From NCBI GenBank assembly GCA_023260935.1, contig JALQTL010000059.1, positions 1-12,823 on the forward strand: a stretch of 12,823 nt of DNA. Direction: 5' to 3'. The DNA is from Paracoccaceae bacterium. Its GTDB lineage: Bacteria; Pseudomonadota; Alphaproteobacteria; Rhodobacterales; Rhodobacteraceae. Shown piece by piece: positions 1 through 6,130 of the stretch; position 1 is the first letter of the stretch, and every line of letters starts with the position of its first letter. Under the pieces are notes generated by a model. The model saw only the letters and a program-made list of their open reading frames with translations, was not told the DNA's origin and did no database searches. The translations under genes and the position numbers were made by a program.

Positions 1-1
1 A

Positions 2-463
2 CGCAGCTTTAGCGATATCGAGATTGGTGAAACCATCCACACCGCCCCCCGCGTTGTGACGCTAGAGGATATCGAGCATTTCGCCCATTTCACCGGCGAT
101 ACCTTCTATGCCCATATGGACAGCGCGGCGGCCAAGGCAAACCCCTTCTTCGATGATCGCGTGGCACATGGCTATCTGATCGCCTCTTTCGCGGCCGGGC
201 TGTTCGTTGATCCGGCGCCGGGTCCGGTGCTGGCGAATTACGGGGTGGACAATCTGCGCTTCCTTACCCCGGTTTATTTCGGCGATACCCTGCAAGTCCG
301 CCTGACATGCAAGGAGATAAACCCGCGCGCCAGTGCCGAGCATGGCGAGGTGCGCTGGGACTGTCAGGTGACGAACCAGACCGGCGCCGTCGTCGCGCAA
401 TATGATGTGCTGACGATGGTTGCCAAGGTCTGGCCGCCGGTCGCGGCGCAGGCGGCAGAGTGA
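2..463 (+). CDS. paaZ: PaaZ, C-terminal MaoC-like oxepin-CoA hydratase domain (5' end outside window)
   Basis: This is the 3' end of a gene whose reading frame is open from base 2, giving 153 visible residues. The sequence is a MaoC/hotdog hydratase domain. The motif TGDTFYAHMD carries the Asp (bases 98-100) and His (113-115) that form the catalytic pair in MaoC hydratases, spaced five residues apart as in E. coli PaaZ. From memory, the blocks GLFVDPAPGPVLANYG and GDTLQVRLTCK match the C-terminal half of E. coli PaaZ closely. In that enzyme this domain opens the oxepin-CoA ring by hydrolysis, and an N-terminal aldehyde dehydrogenase domain oxidises the product. Here the dehydrogenase half would lie before base 1, so fusion cannot be proven. 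A stand-alone oxepin-CoA hydratase of about 150 residues is the alternative. A GTG at base 56 is in frame but would cut off the start of the domain. The stop codon overlaps the paaY start (TGATG). Confidence 0.85.
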   Translation, partial: RSFSDIEIGETIHTAPRVVTLEDIEHFAHFTGDTFYAHMDSAAAKANPFFDDRVAHGYLIASFAAGLFVDPAPGPVLANYGVDNLRFLTPVYFGDTLQVRLTCKEINPRASAEHGEVRWDCQVTNQTGAVVAQYDVLTMVAKVWPPVAAQAAE

Positions 464-1077
464 TGGCGCGCATCTACGCCTGGGACGGCATCGTCCCGGT
501 GATTGACCCCACGGCCTTTGTTCACCCCGAGGCCGTGGTGATCGGCGACGTCATCATCGGCCCGGCGTGCTATGTCGGGCCCGGTGCGGTGCTGCGCGGG
601 GATTTCGGCCGCATCGTGATGGAAAAGGGCAGCAACCTGCAGGAAACCTGCGTGGTCCACGCCTTCCCCGGCAAGGACGTGGTGATCGAGGAAGCGGGCC
701 ATATCGGCCATGGCGCCGTGCTGCACGGATGCCGGATCGGCCGCAATGCCATGGTGGGCATGAACGCCGTGGTGATGGACGAGGCGGTGGTCGGAGAAAG
801 CAGCATCATCGCGGCATTGGCCTTCGTGAAGGCAGCGGCGGTAATCCCACCACGCAGCCTTGCCGTTGGATCGCCAGCAAGGGTCATCCGCGAACTTTCG
901 GAAGACGAGATCGCGTGGAAATCGCAGGGCACCGCCATCTACCAGCGCCTGGCGCTGGAGGCGCCCGAAAAGCTGGCCCCCGCCACGCCGCTGACCGAAG
1001 TTGAACCGGGGCGCCGCCGGGCTGAAGCCCCGGCCTATGACCCGAAGGTTCTGTCGCGGCTTAACGGACGGCCTTGA
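463..1077 (+). CDS. paaY: PaaY, hexapeptide-repeat thioesterase of phenylacetate catabolism
   Basis: A 204-residue left-handed beta-helix protein of the gamma-carbonic-anhydrase-like family, close in length to E. coli PaaY (about 196). Hexapeptide repeats run from about residue 18 to 145 (for example VVIGDVIIGP and HIGHGAVLHG). His66, His83 and His88 sit where this family binds its metal; the last two have the typical five-residue spacing. PaaY is known to hydrolyse CoA thioesters of derailed ring-hydroxylation products, which releases trapped CoA. The C-terminal tail after about residue 150 ends in the motif YDPKVLSRLNG and resembles the charged PaaY tail rather than plain carbonic anhydrases. 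The ATG at 463 shares one base with the paaZ stop, indicating translational coupling; the GTG at 460 is a less likely start. The last 17 bases overlap the convergent TetR gene. Confidence 0.9.
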   Translation: MARIYAWDGIVPVIDPTAFVHPEAVVIGDVIIGPACYVGPGAVLRGDFGRIVMEKGSNLQETCVVHAFPGKDVVIEEAGHIGHGAVLHGCRIGRNAMVGMNAVVMDEAVVGESSIIAALAFVKAAAVIPPRSLAVGSPARVIRELSEDEIAWKSQGTAIYQRLALEAPEKLAPATPLTEVEPGRRRAEAPAYDPKVLSRLNGRP

Positions 1078-1660
1078 TCCCTTCGAGGATCAGGGTTGTC
1101 GCCACGTCTGCGTAATCTTCCCTGCTGATGCGGCCGCCATCGCGGAACCACATGTAGACCCAGTTCATCATCCCGAAAAGAGACATGGTGACAGGCATCA
1201 GCAAGGGGCGTTCGCGGGTGTTGAGCGCGGGGTTGATCTGGTCCAGCACCGCCGAAAACCGTTTGACGATGGCCCGTTCCAACGCGGTGATTTCGGCCTT
1301 CTGCTCGTCCGACAGCGCCGCCGTGGCGTTGAGCTGCACTTTGTGCTGATTATCTGCGCCGCGATAGTTTTCCAGAACCGTTCCCACCAGCTTGCGCAGC
1401 CGCTGTTGCGGCGGCAGGCTGGCATCATCGGCTGCCTCGATCGCCGCATCCAGCCCTTCAAGATGGGTGATGATGATGGCGAAGATCAACGCGTCCTTGC
1501 TGGGGTAGTAGTGATAGAGCAAGGCTTTTGACACCTGTGCCGTTGTCGCGATTTGGGACATGGAGGCTTTCTCCATCCCCTGTTCGGCGAAAACTTTGGC
1601 GGCCATGTCCAGAATGACGCGCTGCTTTTCTTCGAAATCCGCTGCCCGGGTCCGAGCCAT
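1061..1660 (-). CDS. paaR: TetR-family transcriptional regulator, probable PaaR-like repressor of the cluster
   Basis: A 199-residue TetR/AcrR regulator. The N-terminal DNA-binding domain is clear: a helix at about residues 10-28, then a helix-turn-helix at about 33-52 containing MSQIATTAQVSKALLYHYY, followed by the typical SKDAL segment. The rest is a helical ligand-binding and dimerisation domain of normal length. I start it at the ATG at 1660 because AGGA lies 8 bases upstream and the MARTR start matches the family; an upstream in-frame ATG at 1720 would add 20 unlikely residues. The gene follows paaK on the same strand and overlaps paaY tail to tail. A palindromic site 76 bp upstream recurs in the divergent catabolic promoter region. 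This supports autoregulation and control of the paa operons, probably relieved by phenylacetyl-CoA as known for PaaR and PaaX regulators. The assignment to PaaR rests on context. Confidence 0.8.
   Translation of the reverse strand: MARTRAADFEEKQRVILDMAAKVFAEQGMEKASMSQIATTAQVSKALLYHYYPSKDALIFAIIITHLEGLDAAIEAADDASLPPQQRLRKLVGTVLENYRGADNQHKVQLNATAALSDEQKAEITALERAIVKRFSAVLDQINPALNTRERPLLMPVTMSLFGMMNWVYMWFRDGGRISREDYADVATTLILEGIKAVR
1073..1094 (+). terminator. Weak hairpin at the paaY / tetR convergent junction
   Basis: CTTGATCC (1073-1080) pairs with GGATCAGG (1087-1094), with one G-U pair, around the loop CTTCGA. It covers the paaY stop and lies inside the tail of the convergent regulator gene. 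There is no strong T-run after it on either strand. It may slow or end the paaZY transcript, since no intergenic space exists for an ordinary terminator, but it could equally be chance within coding sequence. Confidence 0.25.
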
Positions 1661-1685
1661 CTTGTCTGTCCTGCCTTGGCCCCAC

Positions 1686-1712
1686 AGAAATGAGGGGCAG
1701 TCCTGCCCCTCA
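1686..1712 (-). terminator. Perfect hairpin after paaK, possible intrinsic terminator or tetR leader stem
   Basis: A perfect 10-bp inverted repeat, TGAGGGGCAG (1691-1700) and CTGCCCCTCA (1703-1712), with only two bases between the arms. It lies 37 bases past the paaK stop. On the minus strand the hairpin is followed by TTTCT, a short and interrupted U-tract, so termination would be weak to moderate. It also lies between the candidate regulator operator-promoter and the regulator start codon. It may therefore sit at the very 5' end of the regulator mRNA instead of, or as well as, ending the paaGIK transcript. Confidence 0.5.
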
Positions 1713-1735
1713 TAGCGCATTGCATTCCAACTGTC

Positions 1736-1751
1736 ACCGACCGGACGGTCA
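1736..1751. promoter_or_regulatory. Candidate TetR/PaaR operator upstream of the regulator gene
   Basis: ACCGACCGGACGGTCA contains a near-palindrome (ACCGACC / GGACGGT, six of seven positions symmetric). It matches the site at 4391-4406 in 15 of 16 bases. Reading the minus strand, CTGACC at its left edge could be a -35 element. It is followed after 17 bases by TGGAAT as a possible -10 (1724-1729), giving a start near 1717 for the regulator. Bound repressor would occupy the promoter spacer, a standard TetR autorepression layout. The site also covers the paaK stop codon (1749-1751). Confidence 0.6.
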
Positions 1752-3059
1752 GCCTTTGGGGCGATTGTCGATCACGCGCTTGGCTTTGCCTTCGGAACGG
1801 GCAATCGCATTCGGATCGGTCACATTGATCCGCGTCGAGACGCCCACGACGGCCTTGATGTGATGCGCCAGTTCCTTGGCCGATTTGGCGCGGGCGTCTG
1901 CATCGACCTGATCGGGGGCGCATTCGACGTGGACGGTCATGTTGTCCATCCGGCCTTCGCGCGCCAGTTCGATCTGGAAGTGGGGGGCGAGACCCCGGCA
2001 CTTCAGGATCTGTTCCTCGATCTGGGTCGGGAAAACGTTGACGCCGCGCAGGATGATCATGTCGTCGCTGCGCCCGGTGATCTTTTCGATCCGCCGCATG
2101 CTGCGGGCGGTGCCCGGCAGAAGACGGGTCAGGTCACGGGTGCGGTAGCGCACCATTGGCAGGCCTTCCTTCGTCAGTGTGGTGAAGACCAGTTCGCCCA
2201 TCTCGCCATCGGGCAGGGGCTCGCCCGTCACAGGGTCAATGATTTCCGGGTAGAAGTGGTCTTCCCAGATATGCAGCCCGTCCTTCGTTTCCACGCATTC
2301 CTGCGCAACACCGGGCCCCATGATTTCCGACAGGCCATAGATATCGACGGCATGCATGTCGAAGGCTTCCTCGATTTCCTGCCGCATCGCATTCGTCCAC
2401 GGCTCGGCGCCAAAGATGCCAACCCGCAGCGAGGATTGCCGCGGGTCCAACCCCTGGCGGCGGAACTCGTCAAGGATCGACAGCATGTAGGACGGCGTGA
2501 CCATGATGATCTGCGGCTGGAAGTCGGTGATCAGCGTCACCTGCCGTTCGGTCTGCCCGCCCGAGATCGGAACAACGGTGCAACCCAGTCGTTCGGCCCC
2601 GTAATGCGCACCAAGACCGCCGGTGAACAGACCGTAGCCATAGGCGTTGTGCAGCATGTCACCCGGGCGTCCACCTGCGGCCCGGATCGACCGCGCGATC
2701 AGGTTGGCCCAGACGTCGATGTCATTGGCGGTGTAGCCCACCACGGTCGGCTTGCCGGTGGTTCCCGAAGATCCATGCACGCGGACCAGCTTGTTCCGCG
2801 GCACGGCGAACATGCCGAAAGGATAGGTGTCGCGCAGATCCTGTTTGGTGGTGAAGGGGAATTTCGCGATGTCCTTCAGCGACTTCAGATCTTCGGGATG
2901 CACATCCTGTTCGATGAAGCGATTGCGGTAGAAGGGCGAGTTTTCATAGGCGTGCTTCAGTGACCGCTTCATGCGGTGGAACTGAAGCGCCTCGATCTCG
3001 TCCCGCGACGCGATCTCGATCGGGTCAAGATCCTGTTTGCGGGGGGTAAGGTCTTCCAT
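1749..3059 (-). CDS. paaK: PaaK, phenylacetate-CoA ligase
   Basis: A 436-residue adenylate-forming enzyme of normal PaaK length that converts phenylacetate, ATP and CoA to phenylacetyl-CoA, the entry step of the pathway, in the cytoplasm. The phosphate-binding loop SSGTTGKP is at residues 97-104. The FGAEPW motif is at about 216-221, the AMP-binding YGLSE at 241-245, and the conserved Asp of RYRTRDL at about 309. The hinge region GRSDDMIILRGVNVFPTQIE, at about 329-348, is diagnostic for phenylacetate-CoA ligases. The C-terminal SEGKAKRVID segment holds the lysine expected to act in adenylation (425 or 427). I start at the ATG at 3059 because GGGAGG lies 5 bases upstream and the protein then begins MEDLTPRKQDLDP, typical of the family; a longer in-frame start at 3188 would overlap paaI. 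It is the last gene of the paaG-paaI-paaK operon, 31 bases after paaI. Confidence 0.95.
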   Translation of the reverse strand: MEDLTPRKQDLDPIEIASRDEIEALQFHRMKRSLKHAYENSPFYRNRFIEQDVHPEDLKSLKDIAKFPFTTKQDLRDTYPFGMFAVPRNKLVRVHGSSGTTGKPTVVGYTANDIDVWANLIARSIRAAGGRPGDMLHNAYGYGLFTGGLGAHYGAERLGCTVVPISGGQTERQVTLITDFQPQIIMVTPSYMLSILDEFRRQGLDPRQSSLRVGIFGAEPWTNAMRQEIEEAFDMHAVDIYGLSEIMGPGVAQECVETKDGLHIWEDHFYPEIIDPVTGEPLPDGEMGELVFTTLTKEGLPMVRYRTRDLTRLLPGTARSMRRIEKITGRSDDMIILRGVNVFPTQIEEQILKCRGLAPHFQIELAREGRMDNMTVHVECAPDQVDADARAKSAKELAHHIKAVVGVSTRINVTDPNAIARSEGKAKRVIDNRPKG

Positions 3060-3090
3060 GGTGTCCTCCCTGGGAAAAACGCAAAGCCGG

Positions 3091-3540
3091 TCAGCCGTCG
3101 ACCGGAAGATGTGTGCCCTTGACCGTGCGCGACAGGCCGCGGAATTCGGCAATCTGCACCCCGTCCTGATTGGTGACGCAGACGTCATAGACGCCCGACC
3201 GGCCTTGGAGCGAAACTTCGCGGCAGGCCGCGATCAGACGATCGCCCACGCGGCCGGGCGAAAGATAGGTGATCGCTGCGTGCTGCCCGACCGTGCGCTG
3301 GTTATAGCCATTGCAGGCGAAGGCAAAGGCGCTGTCTGCCAGCATGAAGATATAGCCGCCGTGGCAGGTGCCATGGCCGTTCGACATCTCTGGCGTCACG
3401 ATCATCGACAGAGTCGCCTCGCCGGGGGCCAGGTGATCCATCACCATCCCCAGCCGCTGACTGGCCGAATCGTCGTTCCACAGCGCCTTGGCCGATGCTT
3501 CGGCAAGCTCTTGCGGGGTCATCTCGGTGATGGGTTTCAT
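3091..3540 (-). CDS. paaI: PaaI, hydroxyphenylacetyl-CoA thioesterase
   Basis: A 149-residue single-domain hotdog thioesterase, the usual size. The family signature NGHGTCHGGYIFMLAD spans residues 54-69, with CHGG at 59-62 and the catalytic Asp at 69 within LADSAFAFACN, matching the LADTAFAYACN region of E. coli PaaI. PaaI enzymes are homotetramers that hydrolyse ring-hydroxylated phenylacetyl-CoA. This rescues CoA when the epoxidase or later steps derail. The start ATG overlaps the paaG stop as ATGA, so the two are translationally coupled. The protein is a little longer than E. coli PaaI at the N terminus, where MKPITEMTPQ begins an extra short helix. Confidence 0.92.
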   Translation of the reverse strand: MKPITEMTPQELAEASAKALWNDDSASQRLGMVMDHLAPGEATLSMIVTPEMSNGHGTCHGGYIFMLADSAFAFACNGYNQRTVGQHAAITYLSPGRVGDRLIAACREVSLQGRSGVYDVCVTNQDGVQIAEFRGLSRTVKGTHLPVDG

Positions 3541-4331
3541 TTGCCTTTGAACTCCGCCTTGCGCTTTTCAAGGAAGGCCGTGACGCCCTCGGCATAGTCG
3601 GCGCTGCGGCCGGCCTGCTGTTGCAGATCACGCTCCATATCCAGTTGTTCGTCCAGCGTGTTGGTGGCAGCCGCCTGGATCAGCCGCTTGGTCAACCCAA
3701 GGCCCAGCGTGGGCCCAGCGGCCAGCGACAGGGCCAGCGCCTCGGCCTGCGGCATCAGATCGGCATCCTCGACCGCTTTCCAGATCAGCCCCCAATCCGC
3801 AGCCTTTTCCGCGGGCAGCGGTTCGGCCGTCAGGGCCAGAGCCTTGGCGCGGGGTTCCCCAAGGATGCGTGCCAGCGACCAGCTGCCACCAGCATCGGGG
3901 ACAAGGCCGATCTTGGCAAAGGCCTGGATAAATTTGGCCGATTTCGCCGCAAGAACGATGTCGCAGGCGAAAGCGATATTGGCCCCGGCCCCCGCCGCCA
4001 CGCCATTCACCGCGCAGATCACCGGCTTCTCAAGCTGGCGAATCAATCGCAGGGTCGGGTTGTAGAAGGTTTCCAGCGTATGCCCCAGATCGGGGGCAGG
4101 CCCACCCTTGCGCGGGTCGCGGTCGCCCAGATCCTGCCCGGCCGAAAAACCACGCCCCGCCCCGGTCAGAAGAACCGCGCGCACCGCGGTATCTTCATGC
4201 GCGCGCACAACCTGCGCCCGCAGCGCCATGTGCATGTCTTCGTTGAAGGAATTAAGCTTTTCCGGCCTGTTCAGCGTCAGCTTCAGCACGCCGGCGTCAA
4301 GCGTCGCAAGGACGGTATCGGATGCGGTCAT
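3537..4331 (-). CDS. paaG: PaaG, ring-1,2-epoxyphenylacetyl-CoA isomerase
   Basis: A 264-residue crotonase-family protein. It matches E. coli PaaG along its length, including RPEKLNSFNEDMH at 22-34, LLTGAGRGFSAGQDL at 54-68, the oxyanion-hole segment CAVNGVAAGAGA at 106-117, and GLVPDAGGSW with the catalytic Asp at about 146. The C-terminal AGRSADYAEGVTAFLEKR block is also typical. PaaG converts the ring epoxide of phenylacetyl-CoA to the seven-membered oxepin and is a true isomerase, using Asp where hydratases use Glu. I choose the ATG at 4331, which has GAGGAG nine bases upstream; an in-frame ATG at 4388 would run through the likely promoter. It is the first gene of the minus-strand operon and overlaps paaI by four bases. 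Its promoter region holds the candidate PaaR operator at 4391. Confidence 0.95.
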   Translation of the reverse strand: MTASDTVLATLDAGVLKLTLNRPEKLNSFNEDMHMALRAQVVRAHEDTAVRAVLLTGAGRGFSAGQDLGDRDPRKGGPAPDLGHTLETFYNPTLRLIRQLEKPVICAVNGVAAGAGANIAFACDIVLAAKSAKFIQAFAKIGLVPDAGGSWSLARILGEPRAKALALTAEPLPAEKAADWGLIWKAVEDADLMPQAEALALSLAAGPTLGLGLTKRLIQAAATNTLDEQLDMERDLQQQAGRSADYAEGVTAFLEKRKAEFKGK

Positions 4332-4451
4332 GGTTGTCGTCTCCTCGTGCCGGATCATCTGCCGGACGCCCTGAAAAATCTCTTGCATAAACCGACCGGC
4401 CGGTCAATGATAAACCTGCCGGACGATGAGGGGCCCGGCGGGAGGATGAAG
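4332..4451. promoter_or_regulatory. Divergent promoter region between paaG and paaN
   Basis: These 120 bp separate the two divergent operons. Toward paaG, TTGACC (4407-4402 on the minus strand) matches the -35 consensus at five of six bases, but the 17-base-spaced AAGAGA is a poor -10. Toward paaN, TTGCAT (4383-4388) and AATGAT (4406-4411) have a 17-base spacer that contains the palindromic operator. A single repressor dimer could thus block both directions. A 10-base direct repeat (CTGCCGGACG at 4359 and 4416) flanks the operator; its meaning is unclear. Promoter calls by eye in GC-rich DNA are tentative. Confidence 0.5.
4391..4406. promoter_or_regulatory. Candidate TetR/PaaR operator in the divergent promoter region
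   Basis: ACCGACCGGCCGGTCA holds a near-palindrome (ACCGACC / GGCCGGT). It differs from the site at 1736-1751 by a single base, and that base is within the palindrome core. It lies 60 bp from the paaG start and 46 bp from the paaN start, overlapping the predicted paaG -35 and sitting in the paaN promoter spacer. The size and GACCGG-type symmetry are typical of TetR-family operators. Confidence 0.65.
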
Positions 4452-6092
4452 ATGACGCGGTTTTTCGATCAGCACCGGGCCATGCTTTTGTCGGCTGTCG
4501 CCGCCTTGGCGTCACGCGAATACTGGACCCCGTTCCCCGAGGTTCCAAGCGGCAAGATTTATGGCGAGACGGCCAAGACCGATGGCGAGGCTGCCTTTGC
4601 TGCCCTGATCGGCGACCGGTTCGATCTGCCCGGGCATCCGGGGCAGGGTGCCGCCGGGACTGAAGTGTCGCCCTATGGCCAGACCCTTGATATCCGCTAT
4701 CCGGCCGCCACGCCTGATGATCTGATTGCCGCCGCCCGTGCCGCGGCGCCGGCTTTGGCCGATGCAACGGTTGAAGAACGTGTGGGGGTTTGCCTTGAGG
4801 CGCTGATGCGGCTGAACCGCCACAGCTTTCTGATGGCTAACGCCACCATGCACACCACGGGTCAGGCCTTTGCCATGGCCTTTCAGGCCGGGGGGCCGCA
4901 CGCGCAAGACCGCGGGCTGGAGGCCGTTGCTGCCGCCTATGCCGAAATGACGCGCTTTGCCGCCCATGCCCGCTGGGAAAAGCCGCAAGGCAAGGCCGCC
5001 CCGATCGTGATGGAGAAATCCTGGACGCTACGCCCGGCGGGAATCGCGCTGACCATCGGCTGCAACACCTTTCCGACATGGAATTCCTACCCTGGCCTGT
5101 TTGCCAGCCTTGCCACCGGCAACCCGGTGATCGTGAAGCCTCATCCCCGCGCCATTCTGCCTCTGGCGCTGACCGTGCGCATCCTGCGCGAGGTGCTTGT
5201 GGAAGCCGGCTTGCCTGCCGATGCCATCCTGCTGGCCGTTGATGAGCCGGGGGCAGAGGTGACAAAGGATCTGGCCACCCGCCCCGAGGTGAAGCTGATC
5301 GATTATACCGGGTCATCCGCTTTTGGTGGCTGGCTGCGCGACCATGCACGGCAAGCCCAGTTGTTCACCGAGGAAACCGGGGTGAACAGCGTGGTGTTCG
5401 CGGCAACCGATGATCTGGATGGCATGTGCGCCAACCTTGCCTTTGCGCTGTCGCTTTATTCGGGCCAGATGTGCACCTCGCCGCAGAACATCTACATTCC
5501 GGCAGACGGCATCGACACCGACAAGGGCCATCTTGGGTTTGATGACGTTGCCTCGTCCCTGTCTGGCGCGATTGATGCGTTGCTGTCCGATCCGGGCCGC
5601 GCGGCCGGCATTTGCGGCGCGATTGCGAACCCGGCGACGCAGGCGCGGGTGAAGGCAGTAGCCGCCAGCGGGCGCGTGCTGCGCGCCGGTGCCGCCGAAG
5701 GTGAAGCCGGCCCCCTGCTTTTGGTGGTGGGGGATGATGCTGCCGTGGCCCGGGACGAATGCTTTGGTCCGGTCGCCTTTCTGGTGCCGATGGCAGATGC
5801 TGACGCTGCCATTGCCCGGGCGGCCGATCTTGCCCTGACCAAGGGGGCCATCACGGCTGCGATTTATGATACCGATGCGGCCCGAATTGCCCGTGCCGAG
5901 GCGGCCTTTGCCGCGGCCGGTGTGAACCTGTCGGTCAACCTGACCGGCAACATCTTCGTCAACCAGTCGGCCGCCTTCAGTGACTTCCACGTCACCGGGG
6001 CCAATCCGGCCGGCAATGCCAGCCTGACCGATACCGCCTTTGTCGCCACCCGATTCCGCCGCGTGATGTCGCGGCGCCTGGTGGCGGCCTGA
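4452..6092 (+). CDS. paaN: PaaN, aldehyde dehydrogenase-family phenylacetate degradation protein
   Basis: A 546-residue protein of the aldehyde dehydrogenase superfamily, matching in length and character the PaaN family that lacks a fused MaoC hydratase domain. Visible landmarks are CNTFPTW at 204-210 (the Asn that stabilises the oxyanion), VIVKPHP at 226-232 (NAD(P)-binding Lys229), YTGSSAFG at 285-292, the general-base Glu307 in FTEETGVNS, and the nucleophile Cys341 in YSGQMCTSPQN. All catalytic residues are therefore kept. Its precise reaction is not established; a role in ring-cleavage aldehyde oxidation is assumed from family and location. The ATG at 4452 is chosen because GGAGG lies six bases upstream; an ATG at 4446 directly abuts that ribosome site. 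It is first in the plus-strand operon and ends 38 bases before the transporter genes. The PaaZ hydratase domain nearby makes this a second dehydrogenase-type gene in the cluster. Confidence 0.88.
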   Translation: MTRFFDQHRAMLLSAVAALASREYWTPFPEVPSGKIYGETAKTDGEAAFAALIGDRFDLPGHPGQGAAGTEVSPYGQTLDIRYPAATPDDLIAAARAAAPALADATVEERVGVCLEALMRLNRHSFLMANATMHTTGQAFAMAFQAGGPHAQDRGLEAVAAAYAEMTRFAAHARWEKPQGKAAPIVMEKSWTLRPAGIALTIGCNTFPTWNSYPGLFASLATGNPVIVKPHPRAILPLALTVRILREVLVEAGLPADAILLAVDEPGAEVTKDLATRPEVKLIDYTGSSAFGGWLRDHARQAQLFTEETGVNSVVFAATDDLDGMCANLAFALSLYSGQMCTSPQNIYIPADGIDTDKGHLGFDDVASSLSGAIDALLSDPGRAAGICGAIANPATQARVKAVAASGRVLRAGAAEGEAGPLLLVVGDDAAVARDECFGPVAFLVPMADADAAIARAADLALTKGAITAAIYDTDAARIARAEAAFAAAGVNLSVNLTGNIFVNQSAAFSDFHVTGANPAGNASLTDTAFVATRFRRVMSRRLVAA

Positions 6093-6130
6093 CTGACCAT
6101 CTGACAACCTGACATCTCTGGGAGGAGACC

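Noticed and set aside
1860..2963. Long plus-strand open frame opposite paaK
   Set aside because: It mirrors paaK on the other strand, has no recognisable domain, and is explained by GC-rich codon usage that removes antisense stops.
4359..4425. Direct repeat CTGCCGGACG at 4359 and 4416
   Set aside because: Ten bases in GC-rich DNA 57 bp apart can occur by chance; it is not symmetric around the operator and is absent near the other operator.
3621..4451. Long in-frame extension of paaN upstream, opposite paaG
   Set aside because: The extension runs antisense through paaG and the promoter region; a good ribosome site sits directly before the ATG at 4452 and the family length fits that start.
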